DNA of 64,000 nt from Mangifera indica (GCF_011075055.1 NC_058156.1:3534001-3598000), one strand, 5' to 3'. Shown: positions 34,162 through 48,225, counted from the stretch's first letter. The notes: generated by a model from the sequence alone, not told the origin. A program made the numbers and translations.

Positions 34162-37100
34162 CCCAAACACCAAAAGCACTGAATAATTTAATGTCTTTTG
34201 AAACAGAACCTGGAAAGGTGATGTAAAATGTAATGTAGCAAAAGACAACCTATTACTAAGATAGACAAAGGTCTACAAAGCAAGCCACCAGAACTGTAAT
34301 GGCATGCTACTATGTGCTAGAAGAGTTAGCCCATTTTTCACAATCTGTCTATGTTTGCATTCAACTCTACCATTCTATTGATATGTATGCGAGCAAGGGT
34401 GTCTAAGTGAAATACTATGACTAGCTAGGTATTAAGCAAAAGACCTATATTCCTTTCCCTAATCAGACTACACACGTTTGACTTTTGTGTTGAACTACCT
34501 TTCAACAAGTTTATGAAAATTTTTAAAAATGAGAGTTGTTTCGAATTTAAGTTTCATCAGAAATATCCATGTGAACCTACTATAATCATCAATAAAATGG
34601 ATGTAAAATTTGTATCCTTTTAATGACATAGTAGGTAAGGGTCCCCATAGATCAATATGTATAAGTTCCAAAAGTTAGGTTGCCTTATAGTTAGAGGCAA
34701 GAAAGTTGGTTTGTGTGAATTTACCATACTAACAAGCAGTATAGAAAGAATTGTTAATAGAGAAGGTGTATGATAGGTGAATGATTTTAAGAATTGATGA
34801 CATTATCTTAGAATGTAGGTGTCCTAGTCTATTATGCCAGAGATCATACATAGAAAGAGTTTTGTAATGAAAGTTAACAAATATTCTTTTATTGTTACCA
34901 TCGATAATAGCACATGGCTTATTGTTAACAGAATTAAAAACCATAGTTTTAGAAAACATCCAATAGTACAATCAGGTAAATCATGTTTAACAGTAGTACA
35001 ATTATTATTATCTAATAAGATTTTGTTCTAGGTAGATCTAGATGAACTAATCAGTTCCACCTTGAAGTATTCCCTGTAATAAGACAACTTTACTTAACTT
35101 ATCATTTATAACATATTGGTCAGTAGTGAACTCAACTAAAACATTATTGTTTTTGGTGATCTTAGATATGCTAAGTAAGTTTTTAGTGATATAGGGAACA
35201 CAAAGAACATTTTTAATATGAATAAAGCTGGGTATAGACAAGTATGAGAGATTGTAAGGTTCTCACTATTTCCTACTTGCAACTGACATTGCCTTGATAG
35301 GTTGATATAGTTACAAGTTGTGTTACGTCAAATGTAACCTGACCAGTGGCTCTTGAGTCCATGAACCATGAACCATGTTGTACTGTTGAAAGAGTAACAA
35401 TAGATGTATCAGATACAATAATCAAACGTGTGGTTCTAATAGGATTAGTGTTAGGAGTATGCAACTCGTAAGAATTATGTGTAAGGTATGCTTGGTGGGT
35501 ACCTATGGTAGTTTGAGAATGAGGAGGTTATGTACTAGAAATAAGATTCGTATAATAGGCATAAGGAGGCAACACATTAAACTATGAGTTTGAGACAAAT
35601 ATTAGATTATTCTGGACAGTCTAATCAAATAAGGAATAATGTGAAAGATAAACAAGCATATTGTTAGGATAAACTATAGTAGATGAGACACTGTTAAAAA
35701 TAGTACCTATAGGCCTAGTATAGAATTGAGGTGTAATATTTTATGGGCTATAGTTGGAGTTATATCTATGGTAGCACTATAGGGCCATATGTCCAAGTCT
35801 ATTGCATACTTGACAAATAACCTTACCTTTATGAGACCTTTTACCTCTACCTCTAGTGGAACCATTAGGAGTTTGATAAGAGAAAGGATAACTTAGTTTA
35901 GTGTTGGTTATCTATGTTTGACTATAATAAGATGGTGAGGGATTTCTATAGTTGCTTACTTGGGGAGGATAAATCATAGACCGAGGTATAGAAGAAGACT
36001 CATTAGACAAAGAAAACTGTGAGGACTTAGCTAATAACTTATCAAGTGTCATAATAGACATATTAAATCCCATGGACTTATCTAAAGGTTTCCCTAAACT
36101 AGCTAAGTGTGCCCCATGAAATTCCAGAGAAATTCCAATATTAAAATTCTATTGTGTTCTAGCAAGTCTTAGCTCATCTTTTGAAATAAGTATTGAACAT
36201 CTTGAATAGAGGATTTATCATATTTTGACTCAATTTTAGAATTTAAAGTGATAATTGTAGAGTTATATTCTGAGTCAAAACCATCTAAAATATGACTTAA
36301 AAGTTCATTATCAAAAATGTTATACCTTCTAGACAAAAGTATCTCAACATACTCTTTCATGTTTTTTTTTGTGGTTTGTAAAAGACTCTTGCCATGTAAC
36401 AGTTAAGACTTTGATTCAGACATAAACTTATTTTCAAGAGTAACCCATAGTTCATGTCCATGTTGACATTTTGAGATAATCCTAAACATATTTGCAGAGA
36501 TTGAAGACAACAGCTAGCTAACCAATTATTTGTTAGTTTTCTACCACAAAGTATAGTCAAGAATAGGTTTTTGTGTGACTACAAGATCCTTAAGTGTTTG
36601 AACATGGATGAAGGGAGTAGGGCAATTAGAAAAACCTAACAAATGATTATCTAAACCATAGGCTCCTATAAAGAAGAGGACTATGGATCTCAAAAAATTG
36701 AAGTTAATCCTATCAAGTTTAGAAGTGATTAATTGAAGGCTAGGAGAAAAGGTTTGAGAACCTAAGATAGTAAAGTTTGATTGATTACTTTCAACAGTAG
36801 AGTTCACTATTGGTTTGGAGAGTTTTCCATGGTTGTTAAATAAAGGATTAACATAGAAGCAATTTTTTGTAGAAACAGAGTTGACTTTAAATCTTCCTAA
36901 GATATAGAATACAATGAATCCAATAACAAATAGAACATAGCAATAGCTAATATTTAAAAAAAATGATCGCTCACAAAATGTTGATAGCTCAAAGAAAACA
37001 ACAACAATTATAGTATATTGATAGCTCAACTTGATAATTTTAGGCTCATTATTCATAGTACTCCACATCTTTTAAGATAGACATTGACCACTCCTTAATA

Positions 37101-37772
37101 ACAATGGTATGCATGTAACCATTTGAGGCAAGGTTTAGGATATATACATATATATGTTTAGGATATATATATATTGACAAATTACATAGAATTACCACCA
37201 ACAGTAAGTAATCAATATTGAAACAGAAAAGAAATAGCAACACAACTTCAAAAAGTCACTACATTTATTTGTATAAGATCAATTAGTAAAAAGAATTATT
37301 CAAGCAAGTACAACTTCAATAACTATTGTAATCATTTGTTGTAGTAACAAGACCATAAAGATTTAACAGAGATATATAACAAAAGTAACAAAAATAGTTC
37401 ACAATCTATTTGATCTATGCAAAGAATAGACTATACATGTATTATCTTTAGCGATATACATAAACAGTAACAAAGAATCCAATTTTGACCAGATAGTAAT
37501 AGATCTGTGATCAAGATATCAAGAAATAATGGTAACATATCACAAGATCTACCAATCTACTCATGTTAAGGTCGATTTATAATAAACAGTAAAATGATTA
37601 TCAGATTAAACAATAAAACATAGTAACTTGCATAGGATTGAATAAGAAAGCATGCCATTTACACAAGAAATCGACAAATAACAGTTGAGAGATACTAAAC
37701 ACAAACATTCACAAGATTAGCCTTCGAATCAATGTTACCTTTTATTGCTAGGACAAGTAACGTATGTCTAAT
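34162..37772 (-). pseudogene. Degenerate Ty1/copia gag-pol, Ale/Retrofit-like, truncated in integrase
   Basis: Minus-strand pieces in copia order. Gag: the region 36,541-37,068 and a piece with LSHILDGFDSEYNSTIITL at 36,169-36,360. Zinc knuckle: CQVCNRLGHMAL-stop-C near 35,780-35,840, a CX2CX4HX4C pattern. Protease: WFMDSRATGQVT near 35,360, where the usual DSG has become DSR. Pre-integrase: LWHNRLGHLHSKIM (about 34,850). Integrase: HIDLWGPLPTMSLKGYKFYI and FIDDYSRFTWIF (34,650-34,560), and LAHSSMPLQFWW (about 34,300). The sequence ends at 34,162 against a chromovirus LTR; RT and RNase H are absent. Stops and frameshifts are scattered. The zinc-knuckle form and short LTR suggest Ale/Retrofit. 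Confidence 0.8.
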
Positions 37773-37784
37773 GCTCTGATATCA
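37773..37784 (-). other. Primer-binding site (tRNA-iMet) of the Ale-like copia remnant
   Basis: TGATATCAGAGC on the minus strand, one base from TGGTATCAGAGC, directly inside the LTR end at 37,785. Confidence 0.7.
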
Positions 37785-38105
37785 TGTCGAGGTGTATTTG
37801 ATTAGCAAGAAAATGAAAGAGAAATGAAAGAAAGCAAAAGAATATGAAAGAAAATAAAGCCCTAGTTAACCTAACTCAAAGAGAAAACGAAAGAAACAGA
37901 AAGGAAAAGGATTATTCTAGAATGTGTATTTTTATTAAAATGAAAAAGTGCATCATTACAAACATTTGCCAAACTTATATAGTAAGTTGACATAATTACA
38001 ATTTAGTCCCTGACACAATCACATTCAACTCTTACTTTTATATTCAAATAGTAATTGAGGCCCAGCAAGTTTTATGATTATCATTCTCACCTTCGTATAC
38101 TAACA
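37785..38105 (-). repeat. 5' LTR of the Ale-like copia remnant (321 bp)
   Basis: On the minus strand it starts TGTTAGTATACGAAGG (38,105) and ends CTCGACA (37,785), followed by the primer site. The length fits Ale/Retrofit elements, which have short LTRs. The right edge coincides with the point where the dispersed repeat at 38,106 begins, so it inserted into that repeat. Confidence 0.65.
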
Positions 38106-38560
38106 AGTCAGACCTAATATAAACATCTCCTAATTTTTCACCTAGTAGAAATGTACCTTTTGCTTTGGCGAACAAGATTCTAACGAACGGGGGCTTAATT
38201 AGTACATCATATTAGAAGACACCAATTTAATCTTAGATATAATATTTAAATTGAGAGTTTTAATTAATTGGTCTCGTCAAATTTTATGCTGCATGTTAGG
38301 CAATATCTGGAAAAATATAATCATTCACATCTATCCAACAAAAAAAACTAAAATGTGTTAATATATAACTATAACTAATATCAAACCTCTTGAGCCAAGA
38401 GAAGTTTGACTAGTCAACCTTGGAGAATATTTTGTCTTTGGGTCTTCGTCTTTGTGCTTGTCTTTTTTGCCTCTAGTCTTCAATAATTACATGACTTTGT
38501 TTCCTAGTTACATGATTTTAAGAAAATAAAATAATAACCTAGTCTAAAAGATGGGGGAAC
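38106..38560 (-). repeat. Inverted copy of an unassigned dispersed repeat (partner 57,130-57,590)
   Basis: The reverse complement aligns with 57,130-57,590 at about 80% by eye. Shared runs include TTGGATAGATGTGAATG, ATTTAAATATTA, AAGATTGAATTGGTGCCTTC-type sequence and ACTAGGTGAAAAATTAG-type sequence. No coding frame spans either copy. It resembles neither the gypsy nor the copia parts elsewhere in the window. Confidence 0.7.
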
Positions 38561-38892
38561 AAGGTAGAGTGGACATACCCTATTTAAAAATTATAACTCA
38601 AATAAAATAAAATAATCATTCATATTAGTTCATTGGCTATATACGAGGCACCATGCATACATACATCCATACATACACATCTAATTAAAATTAAATTTTA
38701 ATTGTTAATTAGCCAAGTGTTAAATTACATTTTTATCCCTAAAACTTTACAAAATAATTTTTCAATCCCAAGACTCAAGGAAATTTCAGTTTTAGTTCCA
38801 ATTCAATGAAACTCAAACCAAAAAGTAATTCCCAATCTCAAAGGGCATGTAGGCATCTCAAGGCACGTCGAGGGCATGATGGAAGACCATAA
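38561..38892. other. No gene or recognised element
   Basis: AT-rich sequence; CATACATACATC near 38,660 is a short run. 38,888-38,892 (CATAA) would be the outer target-site copy of the copia LTR that starts at 38,893. Confidence 0.5.
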
Positions 38893-40724
38893 TGTAAGGT
38901 TTTAGAGTGTCGTTAACTAGCAATACAACAGAATTAAAAAAATTATAGAAATATATCAAAGATCCTAAAACCCATCCAAGATGCCAGTTTTAATGCATAG
39001 ATTCATGAACACGTTAACCGCACATACGGTGTTTAGAAATTATGCATGTGTTGTTGGCTCCTCGAAAACATCATGTGGCTATGTAAAAGTCACTATCCAA
39101 CCCTTTTGAGGTGGGGTCTTGGTATCCATACAGACCACAAATGGAAAGTGATCTAAAAAGAAGGCTATTAGGCTTCTATCAACTAGATCTTTGAAATTAG
39201 ATCACGACAATGAAAGCTTACATCAATAAGATTCTAGGTGATGAGATATGCGTTTAGGATGTATGTGATTTGCATTGATATGTTAAAAATTTGACTCAAA
39301 CTATACACCTTTTTATAAAGTGTGCATAAATCCTATATTAGTTAGGACTCTAACTACTTAGGTGATAAAGTGTCTAAGAGTTTTTATTAAATTAAGACTT
39401 TTAATTTATTGAAAGTTTTAATGCATAGGTTTGCTAATTATATTAGGATTCCAACTCAACCTAAATTTTCTATCAAACATGGACTTTGAAAATTCCTTAT
39501 TTAACTAAAACACTTTACCCACAAGTTAACTCAATCAATTTTGCTTTTATCATTTGACCTTGCTTGGTTAGACTCCTAATTAGGTCCAACTAAAACCATG
39601 TAGTGCATTTGCACGATGCCACATGACACCGTGCATACCAAATGATTTCAGTCAAAACACATCTATACGTTTTTCTTTTTCTATGATCTTAATATTGTCA
39701 TCAAATAATCCTTACCTTTTGGTTCATATCAACCTTTTCATGCATGTGACCCATAAGCTTTCTATTGAATCAATAGTGTCTAAATTTGGATTGAATTTAG
39801 ACACAAACCAAGATTGGCCTTTAGCAAAGCATCCTAGCCACCTGGATGATATAGTGTCAACAAACATCTCTATAAGCTTTTACAACATTACAATTTATGT
39901 AATTCAATCATTTTGTCAACCAATATCTCTTGAGGTTAAGACATAGATGTATGTTTTTCTCAACAATTCCTTGATATGAGCTGATACATATTAATAACTT
40001 ACATGAACTAGGTTATAACCTCATCCCTTTGTGGCCACATATTCAAACAGTCTTGAATGTCTTTTAGTGTTTGCATATGAGATATCTTCTCTTGTGTTCA
40101 AGAGTGTTGAATCCTTAATTGATCAATTATATCCTTCATGTATTTTACGACTTGGTCTTTCATTACCATTATGATGTCTTTATTACAACGATACATTGGA
40201 TAGTAACAAACTTTACCAATCCTTACACGAGACGATCTAACAACCTCAAGTCAAAGGATTACATGCACCTATGGTGTTTAGAGGATTTGTTCTATATATA
40301 TTGGAGAAACCATCCATATGGATATTCTTTGGTAGGTTTAGTCCAATAAACAAGTCTACAATGTGTACCCATGTATTGTACCAAGCCATTAGCAAACAAC
40401 TTTGACATGTGAAAACTATCACCACTTTTCGATGGGGTTGTTCGATACTATGATAATCCTATCACCATTACATATGCCTTTGGTCATTCTAATGTTAGGA
40501 TTATTGACATTTTTAGAATAGCCATCAAATGGGTGTATAGGGTTCCCATGATCAGTTGTTTGATCTTCTCATCACAATTCTACCATTCTAAGGGTATGCT
40601 ATTCGCATAATCATATAGTAAACAAACATATGAACTAAATAACTATAAATCATTTTATTAATTAATGAGATAAATTACAATTACAAATGTCAAATCATTT
40701 GGCTCTACGGTATCTACCCTAACA
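38893..40724 (-). repeat. 3' LTR of the Tork-type copia remnant (1.83 kb)
   Basis: On the minus strand it begins TGTTAGGGTAGATACCG (40,724), directly after a polypurine tract, and ends CTTACA at 38,893. It is the same family as 28,657-30,462, aligned from end to end but strongly diverged. Confidence 0.75.
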
Positions 40725-43700
40725 ATCTCCTACTTCCATTGAAGCCAATTGATCATGCATCTAATGCCCAAACCTACCACATGTCTATCATGTTTCTACT
40801 ACAGTAGAGGTTTTGTTAATGGGTTAGCTAAATTATCATTTGTATCAATCTTTTCTATCTATGTGTTATCTTACTAAATAATCTCTTAGATCAAATAATA
40901 TCATTTGAGTATGTGTTTGGACCTTTGATAAGACCGTGGCTTATTTGCTTGAGCAATCACTCTATTGTTATCACAATAGTGAGTTTAGAATCCCCTCTAT
41001 AAACCAACAATGTATCCTTAGTCTTTCTCAGGTATTTTAGTATGTTTTTTACAGTCATCCAGTGTTTTTCTCCTAGATCAAATTGTTATTTACTGTAATC
41101 ACTCAAGGTAAATGAGACCTCAAGTCTCGTACATAACGTGACATAAATGATTGATCCTATAGCTGAGGCATATGAGATCTTACTCATCTTATCTCTCTTA
41201 GATTGTGAAGATGGACATATTTTTTTCAAAAGATATACACCATAGGACATAGGTAGCAATCTTTGATTAGATTCCTTCATAAAGAATCTTGTCAACATCT
41301 TATCTATGTACGTGTTTTAACTTAGGCCCAATAGTCTATGCTCTCGATCTTAATAAATTTTAATCACAAGAATGTAGACTATTTCTCCTAAATCTTTCTT
41401 GGAGAAACATTTGGATAACTAAACCTTTATCAATTGCAAGTTTAGTATGTCATTTCCAATAATCAAGATGTCTTTGACATGCAATACAAGAAATGCAATC
41501 ATGCTCTCACTGACTTACTTATACACACATGATTCATATTGTTTTTGATAAAATGAACTCTCGTACAACTTTATCAAAACGAATATTCTAGCTTCTAGAA
41601 GCTTACTTAAGCCCATTAACGGACTTTTGCAGCTTGCATAATTTATTAGCTTGTCTAGTAAGAATGAAACCATTGAGTTGTATCATATAGACATCTTTTA
41701 GAAAGTTACCATTTAGGAAGATAGTTTTCACATCCATCTGAAAGATTCCATAGTCATGTTATGTAGCAATAGCAAATATAATCTTAATAGACTTAAGCAT
41801 AATGACTAGCAAAAAGGTTTCATAGTGAATGCAATATTTTTTGTGAAACCTTTGGTAGCTAGTTGTGCTTTATAGGTATACATATTACCTTCTATGTCAG
41901 TTTTCTTTCTAAAAAGCCATTGCACCCTATGGGTTTTACTCTTTCAGGTGCATCCACTGAACTCCATACTTGGTTTTGGTACATAGAATTTATTTCAAAT
42001 TTCATAACATCCATCCATTTATCAAAATCTAAACTCGAGTCAGTGTCATTGTAAGTCTTAGGTTCATCATCGAAGATGACCAATATGTCTCTATGTTAAG
42101 TCATAAGAAAACCAAATTTTTCTAGCTTGTGATATACTCTTGTAGATCTACATAGTTCTTATGTGCTCTAAGTTTGTTCCTTTCAAGGTTAAGAAACTTT
42201 TCTCATAATTAACCATTTGTGATGGTACATTGTCCTATCTAACATATGTGTTATCTTATGATACAAGAACTTCATTAAGTTCCACCCTTCTCCTACAGGT
42301 CATCTTGAGAATAAATTCTTTCTCAAGGAATATGCTAGTATGAGTAATAAAAACATTTTGCTCCTTCGAGTGGTAGAAGTAGTATCCTTTAGTTTCTTCC
42401 AGGGACCGCATAAAGATACACTTTTAGGACAATGTTTAGCTTGTTTAAAGTCGATTTCTTGACATAAACTTCACAAACCCCAAATCTTCAAATATTCTAA
42501 ATTAGGTTTTGGCCCAATCGACAACTGATATGGAGTTTTATCCATAGATTTAGATAGGACACGGTCTAGTGTATAAATAGCAGTCTCTAAGGCATGTCCT
42601 CAGAAAGACATCGGTAGATTGGTAAAACTCATTGTGGACTTGATCATTTCCATCAAGGTCTTATTCCTCCACTTAGATACACTATTATGTTATGGTGTAT
42701 CAAGAGGAGTGAGTTAAGAAAATATCCCATGTTCCTTTAGATATCCTCTGAATTCATCACTTAGGTCTTCACTTCTATAGTCACTGCGAAGGATTTTAGT
42801 TTGTTTCCTAAGCTGCTTTTCTACCTTACTCTTGAATTCTTTGAATTTATCAAAGCATTTAGACTTATGTTTCAACAAAGACACACAACCATATCTACTA
42901 AGGTTATCAGTAAATGTGACAAAGTAAGTTTCCCCATATCTAGTATGCACTATCATAAGCCCATACACATTATTGTAAATGATCACTAACAGTCTAGTCG
43001 TCTTTTCACTATATCCAGTAAAGGGTGTTTTGGCCTTCTTACCCAATAGCCATGATTTGCATATGTCATAAGATTGGAAGACGAATGATAGCAAAACTCA
43101 TTGTTCAAAAAGTCTTAATATATGTTTCAGTTCTATGTGCCCTAACTGTAATACCATAAATATGTGGTATTCAGTTCGTTTGTTTTCAAATGTTTATTAT
43201 TTTACATATTGAAAATTTCATTATCCAGTTTTAAAAATTACAAATCAACCATTCCATAAAGAATATTATTAAAGCTAATGGTTATAGTACCACCAACAAT
43301 AAAAAATGAAATCCTTCCTTGTCTAAAATAGACACAAAAATTAAATTTTTAAAAACAAATGAAACATAATAACATTTATTTAATTTTAAAACAAGGCGAG
43401 TGGGCAACCTAAAATAATAAATTCCTATGGCTAATGTAGCAACCATGCTCTATTTCTAACTTATAAGTCAACCCCTCATTTAGCAAGCAATTTACTATGC
43501 CACAATTCCTACATATCAGAAGAAATATGAGTACCACATCATGTGTCTACAACTTAGGATAAATAAGGAGAATTGTTTATCTTAATGACAAACATACTTA
43601 AAGTAGAGGCTTTAGCTACCTTCTTCTTCTTGTTTTCTAAAAAGGCTTTATAATGTCTTCTCTAGTGACTAGCTTTGCCAGAATAGAAGTAAACAACATT

Positions 43701-44030
43701 TCTCTTTCATACACCACCTGTTGGCTGAGTAATAGTATCTGGTTGCTTTTTTGCTTTGGGTTTAGTCTTGGCTTTGTCTTTGCCTTTAGCCTTGGATCTA
43801 GGTACATGGGCTTTAACCATAAGCATATTAGTAAAAGTTATCTTCCATACCTCCTGTTTAGCCTGTCTAAGCATATAAATCAAATCCTCAAGGGTTTTCT
43901 CCATTTCGTTTAGGTTAAAATTCATGATGAAATTAGCCAATGATTTGAGGAGGGATTTCTGCACCAGATCGATGACACAAGCTTAGATCGAGTCGAAAGT
44001 TAGCAACTTTAAGGCTAGTGTCACATATTT
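40725..44030 (-). pseudogene. Degenerate Tork-type Ty1/copia element: gag C-terminus to RNase H
   Basis: Minus-strand pieces in order. Gag C-terminus: LVQKSLLKSLANFIMNFNLN and KTLEDLIYMLRQAK (43,990-43,860). A Lys-rich segment. Protease: the VVDT-stop-CGTHI region (about 43,540). Integrase: CKSWLLGKKAKTPFTGYSEK, TYFVTFTDNLSRYG, LRSDYRSEDLSDEF (43,060-42,740), with the integrase tail KGYYFYHSKEQNVFITHTS near 42,350. RT: MKFEINSMYQNQVWSSVDAP (41,980), HVKDILIIGNDI in place of the catalytic YVDD (about 41,470), and SKISYASAIGSIIYVTLCTR (41,150). The polypurine tract GGAAGTAGGAGAT (40,725-40,737) then meets the 3' LTR. Many stops and frameshifts. Gag is cut at about 44,030 by a chromovirus LTR copy, and the gag N-terminus is missing here. 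Confidence 0.85.
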
Positions 44031-44832
44031 AAATAGTCACCAGCTATGTGTGTGAGTGACGATAATTGTGAAAGTGCTAAGGCTGGATACCTATAAGATG
44101 CATCATGCACTCGGCGTCAAGGTGCATAGACACCTAATTTGGTTTAGTTATGCATGGTAAAGAAGTGGCTTTTAGATTTTTCTCATATGAATAATTGGAT
44201 ACACCACATATGTACCTGAGGTAAAGGCTATCTCTGGATAATTAGTTAGTAGTTTCAATTAGCTTATATGGTAAGGGAAGAAGTTATCGTCAAAGATTTT
44301 CCTATGTGAACAAGGTATCACAGTTAGTTTTCCCACTAGATTGTTTGACATGTATGCAAGGTACAATAATAGTTTTCATTGGGGTATTAAATGTATCGAT
44401 TTTAATTTGGGTCTTTTTAGTTTTCGTGGATATTTATGTCAAAGCAATAAAGTGTTGTAGTGTGACCACATTCTACTTACAGATGGAATGCAAACTTTAG
44501 CATCAGTTTATTCATATTAGTAGGGTGTCGAAAGGTCACCATTTTCTGAGTTTTACTCATATGTTTCCTTTTGTATATTTTATAGGTGGAGGTGAGTAAT
44601 AAGACAGGTAGGGGATCTAGCAGTCTAATGAGTAGCTACACGAGAAAGTAGGGCACTTTTGACATTTCAGTTTTATCAGACATACAGTTATTATTATTGT
44701 TGTTATTATTATTATTTTTAGGCACAATGATTATTCATGACTTATGCAGTTATTTTATGTCAAATAATTTAGTTGTGCACTATTTTTTGGTATATTTCTA
44801 TCAAAGGTATGTATCTAAAAATAGGTGTTACA
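44031..44832 (-). repeat. F1 chromovirus LTR-like repeat, copy c
   Basis: On the minus strand it begins TGTAACACCTATTTTTAG at 44,832. It continues through CTGCTAGATCCCCTACCTGT (near 44,615) and GGTACATATGTGGTGTATCC (near 44,205) to about 44,031, colinear with 25,455-26,430. A GTT/ATT trinucleotide run lies at 44,690-44,720. It joins the copia gag remnant on one side and a copia LTR on the other. Confidence 0.6.
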
Positions 44833-46568
44833 TTTATATTAATAATTAATAAAAGGATTCACTATTATTCAATTCATATGTGTTTATTTATATGATCATA
44901 TGAATAACATGCCTTTAGAATTGTAAAACTATGGTGAGAGGATTAGACGATTGATCATAGGAACCTTATGTATATTTTAAGTGGTCATTCTAAAAAGGTT
45001 CGTAATCTTGACATTAAAATGAATAAGGGCACATGCAATGATGTTGGGACTATCATAATGTTGGGCAATCCTACCAAAAATGATGATTGTTCTCACATGT
45101 CAAAATTGTTATAGATAACTTGGTACAACATATAAGTGTATATTGTAAACGTGTTCATCATATTAGCCCCACCAAAGTATATCCATATAGATAGTTATTT
45201 TAGCGTTTATGAAATAAATCTTTTAAACACCATAGGTGCATGTGATCTTTTGACTTGAGGTCGCCAGACCATCTCATATAAAGATCGATATGGTTTGACA
45301 CTATCTAATATGTCATTATAATTGAGGTAACTATAAAGGCAGTAATTGGTCATATTATATGATACATGAAGTCTATAGTTGATTAATAATGGATTCATCA
45401 CTTATGAGCACAAGAGAAGATATTTTACATAAGAATGTTGAATGGTATCCATGATTGCTTGACTCTATGAACCTAAGCTGGGTCAACCATTAATATGCAT
45501 TAGTTCATAGTATGGAACTACTAAGATTGACACATTTTAATGTTTTAGCCTTGATAGATATTAGTTAACGAACGGATCAAATTGCATTTAGTTATGATGT
45601 CGTAACAACTTAAGAAATGTCATCTAACATTTTATCATCCAAGTGGCAATGATACTTTGCTAGAGGCCAATCTTGTTTATATCTAGATTCAATTCGAATC
45701 TGAACAATTCAATTCGATAGATAACTTATGGGTCACATACATATAAGAGTTGAATTGAACTCAAAGGTGGTGATTTTTTTGCTGATAATCTATGTGTTTA
45801 GGGTCGATAGAGAGATCGCGAATAAAGAGGGTTTATCTAATAGGGTTTGAGAGCACTCGATTTGACCATGCCTTGACCAAGTGCATAACCATGCATTTAA
45901 TACCCCAACTATGCACTTGGTAGGAGAGGCGTTGGCTATACAAATGCATGATGCCAGTCGATACCATAAATAAAAAAGGCATGTTGACTAACTCACACAT
46001 GTGGTACCTATTGTACAAGCTTTTTGGCTATGTCAGTCAACACACACATGTAATGTTGACCTAGCAAATCATTTGATGAATGTCGACTGTGCATGTTTGT
46101 ATGCGAGTCGTGCACGTGTGTGTTGAGGCTATCATGCATGCTTGAAATTCCAATTGTGCTTGTACACCTGCACATATATATAAGGCATGCTTTTTTGCGT
46201 AAAAGATTGAACATATAGCAGAATGAAAACCTAACTGTTACATTCTCTATTTCTTTCCTTCCTATGAATGTTGTGAGTCTAGTCAAGAGCCTTAGCAGTC
46301 TTTTGCTTGGATTTCCTTTTTTGTATTCGTGCTTCGCATGGATACCAAGACATTACCTCGTAAGAATTGGATAACACACTAACTTAAGCCACGTGAAGTT
46401 TTGAAGGAGTCATCAACGTAGATATAAATCTAAAACACCCTATTAGTGTTTTGCATGTTCATAAATTTTATGTTTAAAACAAGTATCTTGACTAGGATTT
46501 TTCAGGATTGGTTGGTTTTAAAATTTTAATTTCCATTGTGTTACTAGTTATCAATGCCTTAAAAATTT
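44833..46568 (+). repeat. Copia LTR, plus orientation, first 45 bp missing
   Basis: Same family as 38,893-40,724 and 28,657-30,462 but inverted relative to both. Aligned landmarks are TTAATAATTAATAAAAGG (44,840), TGATCATATGAATAACATGCC (44,893), the CACCCTATTAGTGTTT block near 46,436 and ATGCCTTAAAA at its end (46,553). A TATA-like ATATATATAAGG lies near 46,175. Confidence 0.65.
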
Positions 46569-46589
46569 TTAATTTATATAGAGTATGAT

Positions 46590-46890
46590 AAGTCTTATAT
46601 TTATACAACATATGAACCACACGCATTTGTATCAGATCTAACCATAATATATAAACTCAAAGGATTACATCATACACTACTACAATTATATGATAAGTCA
46701 TTAACTACAATATAATAACTATGTGACTTATCGTTATTAGTCATATTTGAAAAATGGTTCACTAACTATTAATACACACTAATGCCCTAATGACATGACC
46801 ATCATCTCATGACATTCAACAGAGATATTCAGCATGCCTAATATATGATATTATTGCCCAAGTTATATCATTTTTACTTTGCATCATAAA
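46590..46890 (-). repeat. Partial copy of the F3 copia LTR family
   Basis: Matches 49,240-49,480 and 50,790-51,110. The shared run includes CACCATATGAACCACAC-type sequence, ATATGATAAGTCATTAAC, GTGACTTATCGTTATTAGTC and GACATTCAACAGAG. Both ends are missing. Confidence 0.6.
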
Positions 46891-48225
46891 ACATAGTAGG
46901 ATTATCATGGGGTTTTTGAAAATACATCCTAATGACTAACTGTTCACGTAGGTCTATATCTTTGATCGGATCTCCATTCGAATTGCCTTCGGGTCCTCGT
47001 TTAGCTGTTTCGATTAAATTCGAAACTAAGGCATGTAGTCCTTATAAAGTAAAATAAATAAAAGAGTTATTTACTACAAACCTCTTAATAAAAAATATTA
47101 CATTCCACATATTTATAGTTTGAAAAATCACAAATTACACCCATGATTATCTCTAATGCATCAATCCATCAACTAAATTGATATTAATTGAATTTTATTA
47201 ACTCATTCATAAAGCAAATAAATATTAATCAATTAAATTTGATCAAATCAAATGTAAATATAGTAAATACATTGATTCAAGCACCAATGGCATAACGTAT
47301 AGAATATACAAATTTCTAATATTTATTTTTGGTAACTTTTACTTAATTTTATTTGGTAATTGAAAAAGGGCACATGCAATATTTTACGTCCTTAATTCAT
47401 GTTATATAAATATATTTCTTATCATGTCAATTTTAAATTAAACATTTAAATTGCACTATGATCACATAAGGGTTCATGCAACATTTTACTTGTCTTACTT
47501 ATATTATATAAGTATATTCATCTCATGTCAACTTATAAACATATCTCACACTTAATCACAATTAAATGCTAGTTAACATATATGCATAATTTATTATTTA
47601 ATCAAATTATATTAAATCATTCATTAGACATTTATTGCACATATGCATACCACAACATTCAACACTTTTTTAATTTATATGCAGTTACATTAATTTCATA
47701 TAATTTAATCTTCACCCAAAATTGTTTTAATCACCATTAAAATTACATTTAGCATATTTGAACTAAAATTTAAAAATCCAAAATTTTTATATGAATATTT
47801 CAACACATGTATTAACATATAACCATAAATTAAACATTTCTATGCATGTACCTTACATGCATGCCCTTAAGTCTTATATTTCATGTACAATACATAAAAT
47901 GTACATAAAAAATTACTAAGTGTATCACAATATACATCTAGCGAAGACAAGCATCCAAAATTCCAAGATTCAAACTTCAATTCACAAGCTAAAAAGCACA
48001 TGCATGTCATAATCAAGCATATATACATGCATCCTATAACCTCTTCATCATATACATGTACTAAATCATACACTCTTCATCTTAAATCATTAGAACATAC
48101 AAAAGGAAAAGAGAAACCTAGACAAATAGCTATGGTCGAGAGCTTCACTGTCAAGATATGCTTGAAAAACTTGATTTCATAGCAAACCAACAACAAACAT
48201 GTACACATATGTAATATATATGTAA
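46891..48225. other. No gene; AT-rich and low-complexity
   Basis: Frames at 47,867-48,073 and 48,000-48,182 are short and featureless. CATGCATG and TTAAAT words recur. It may be decayed LTR material, but no alignment was found within the window. Confidence 0.4.

Noticed and set aside
36541..37243. Long minus-strand frames with hydrophobic runs
   Set aside because: They fall within the degenerate copia gag and leader; hydrophobic runs reflect T-rich sequence, and the only supportable content is gag remnant.
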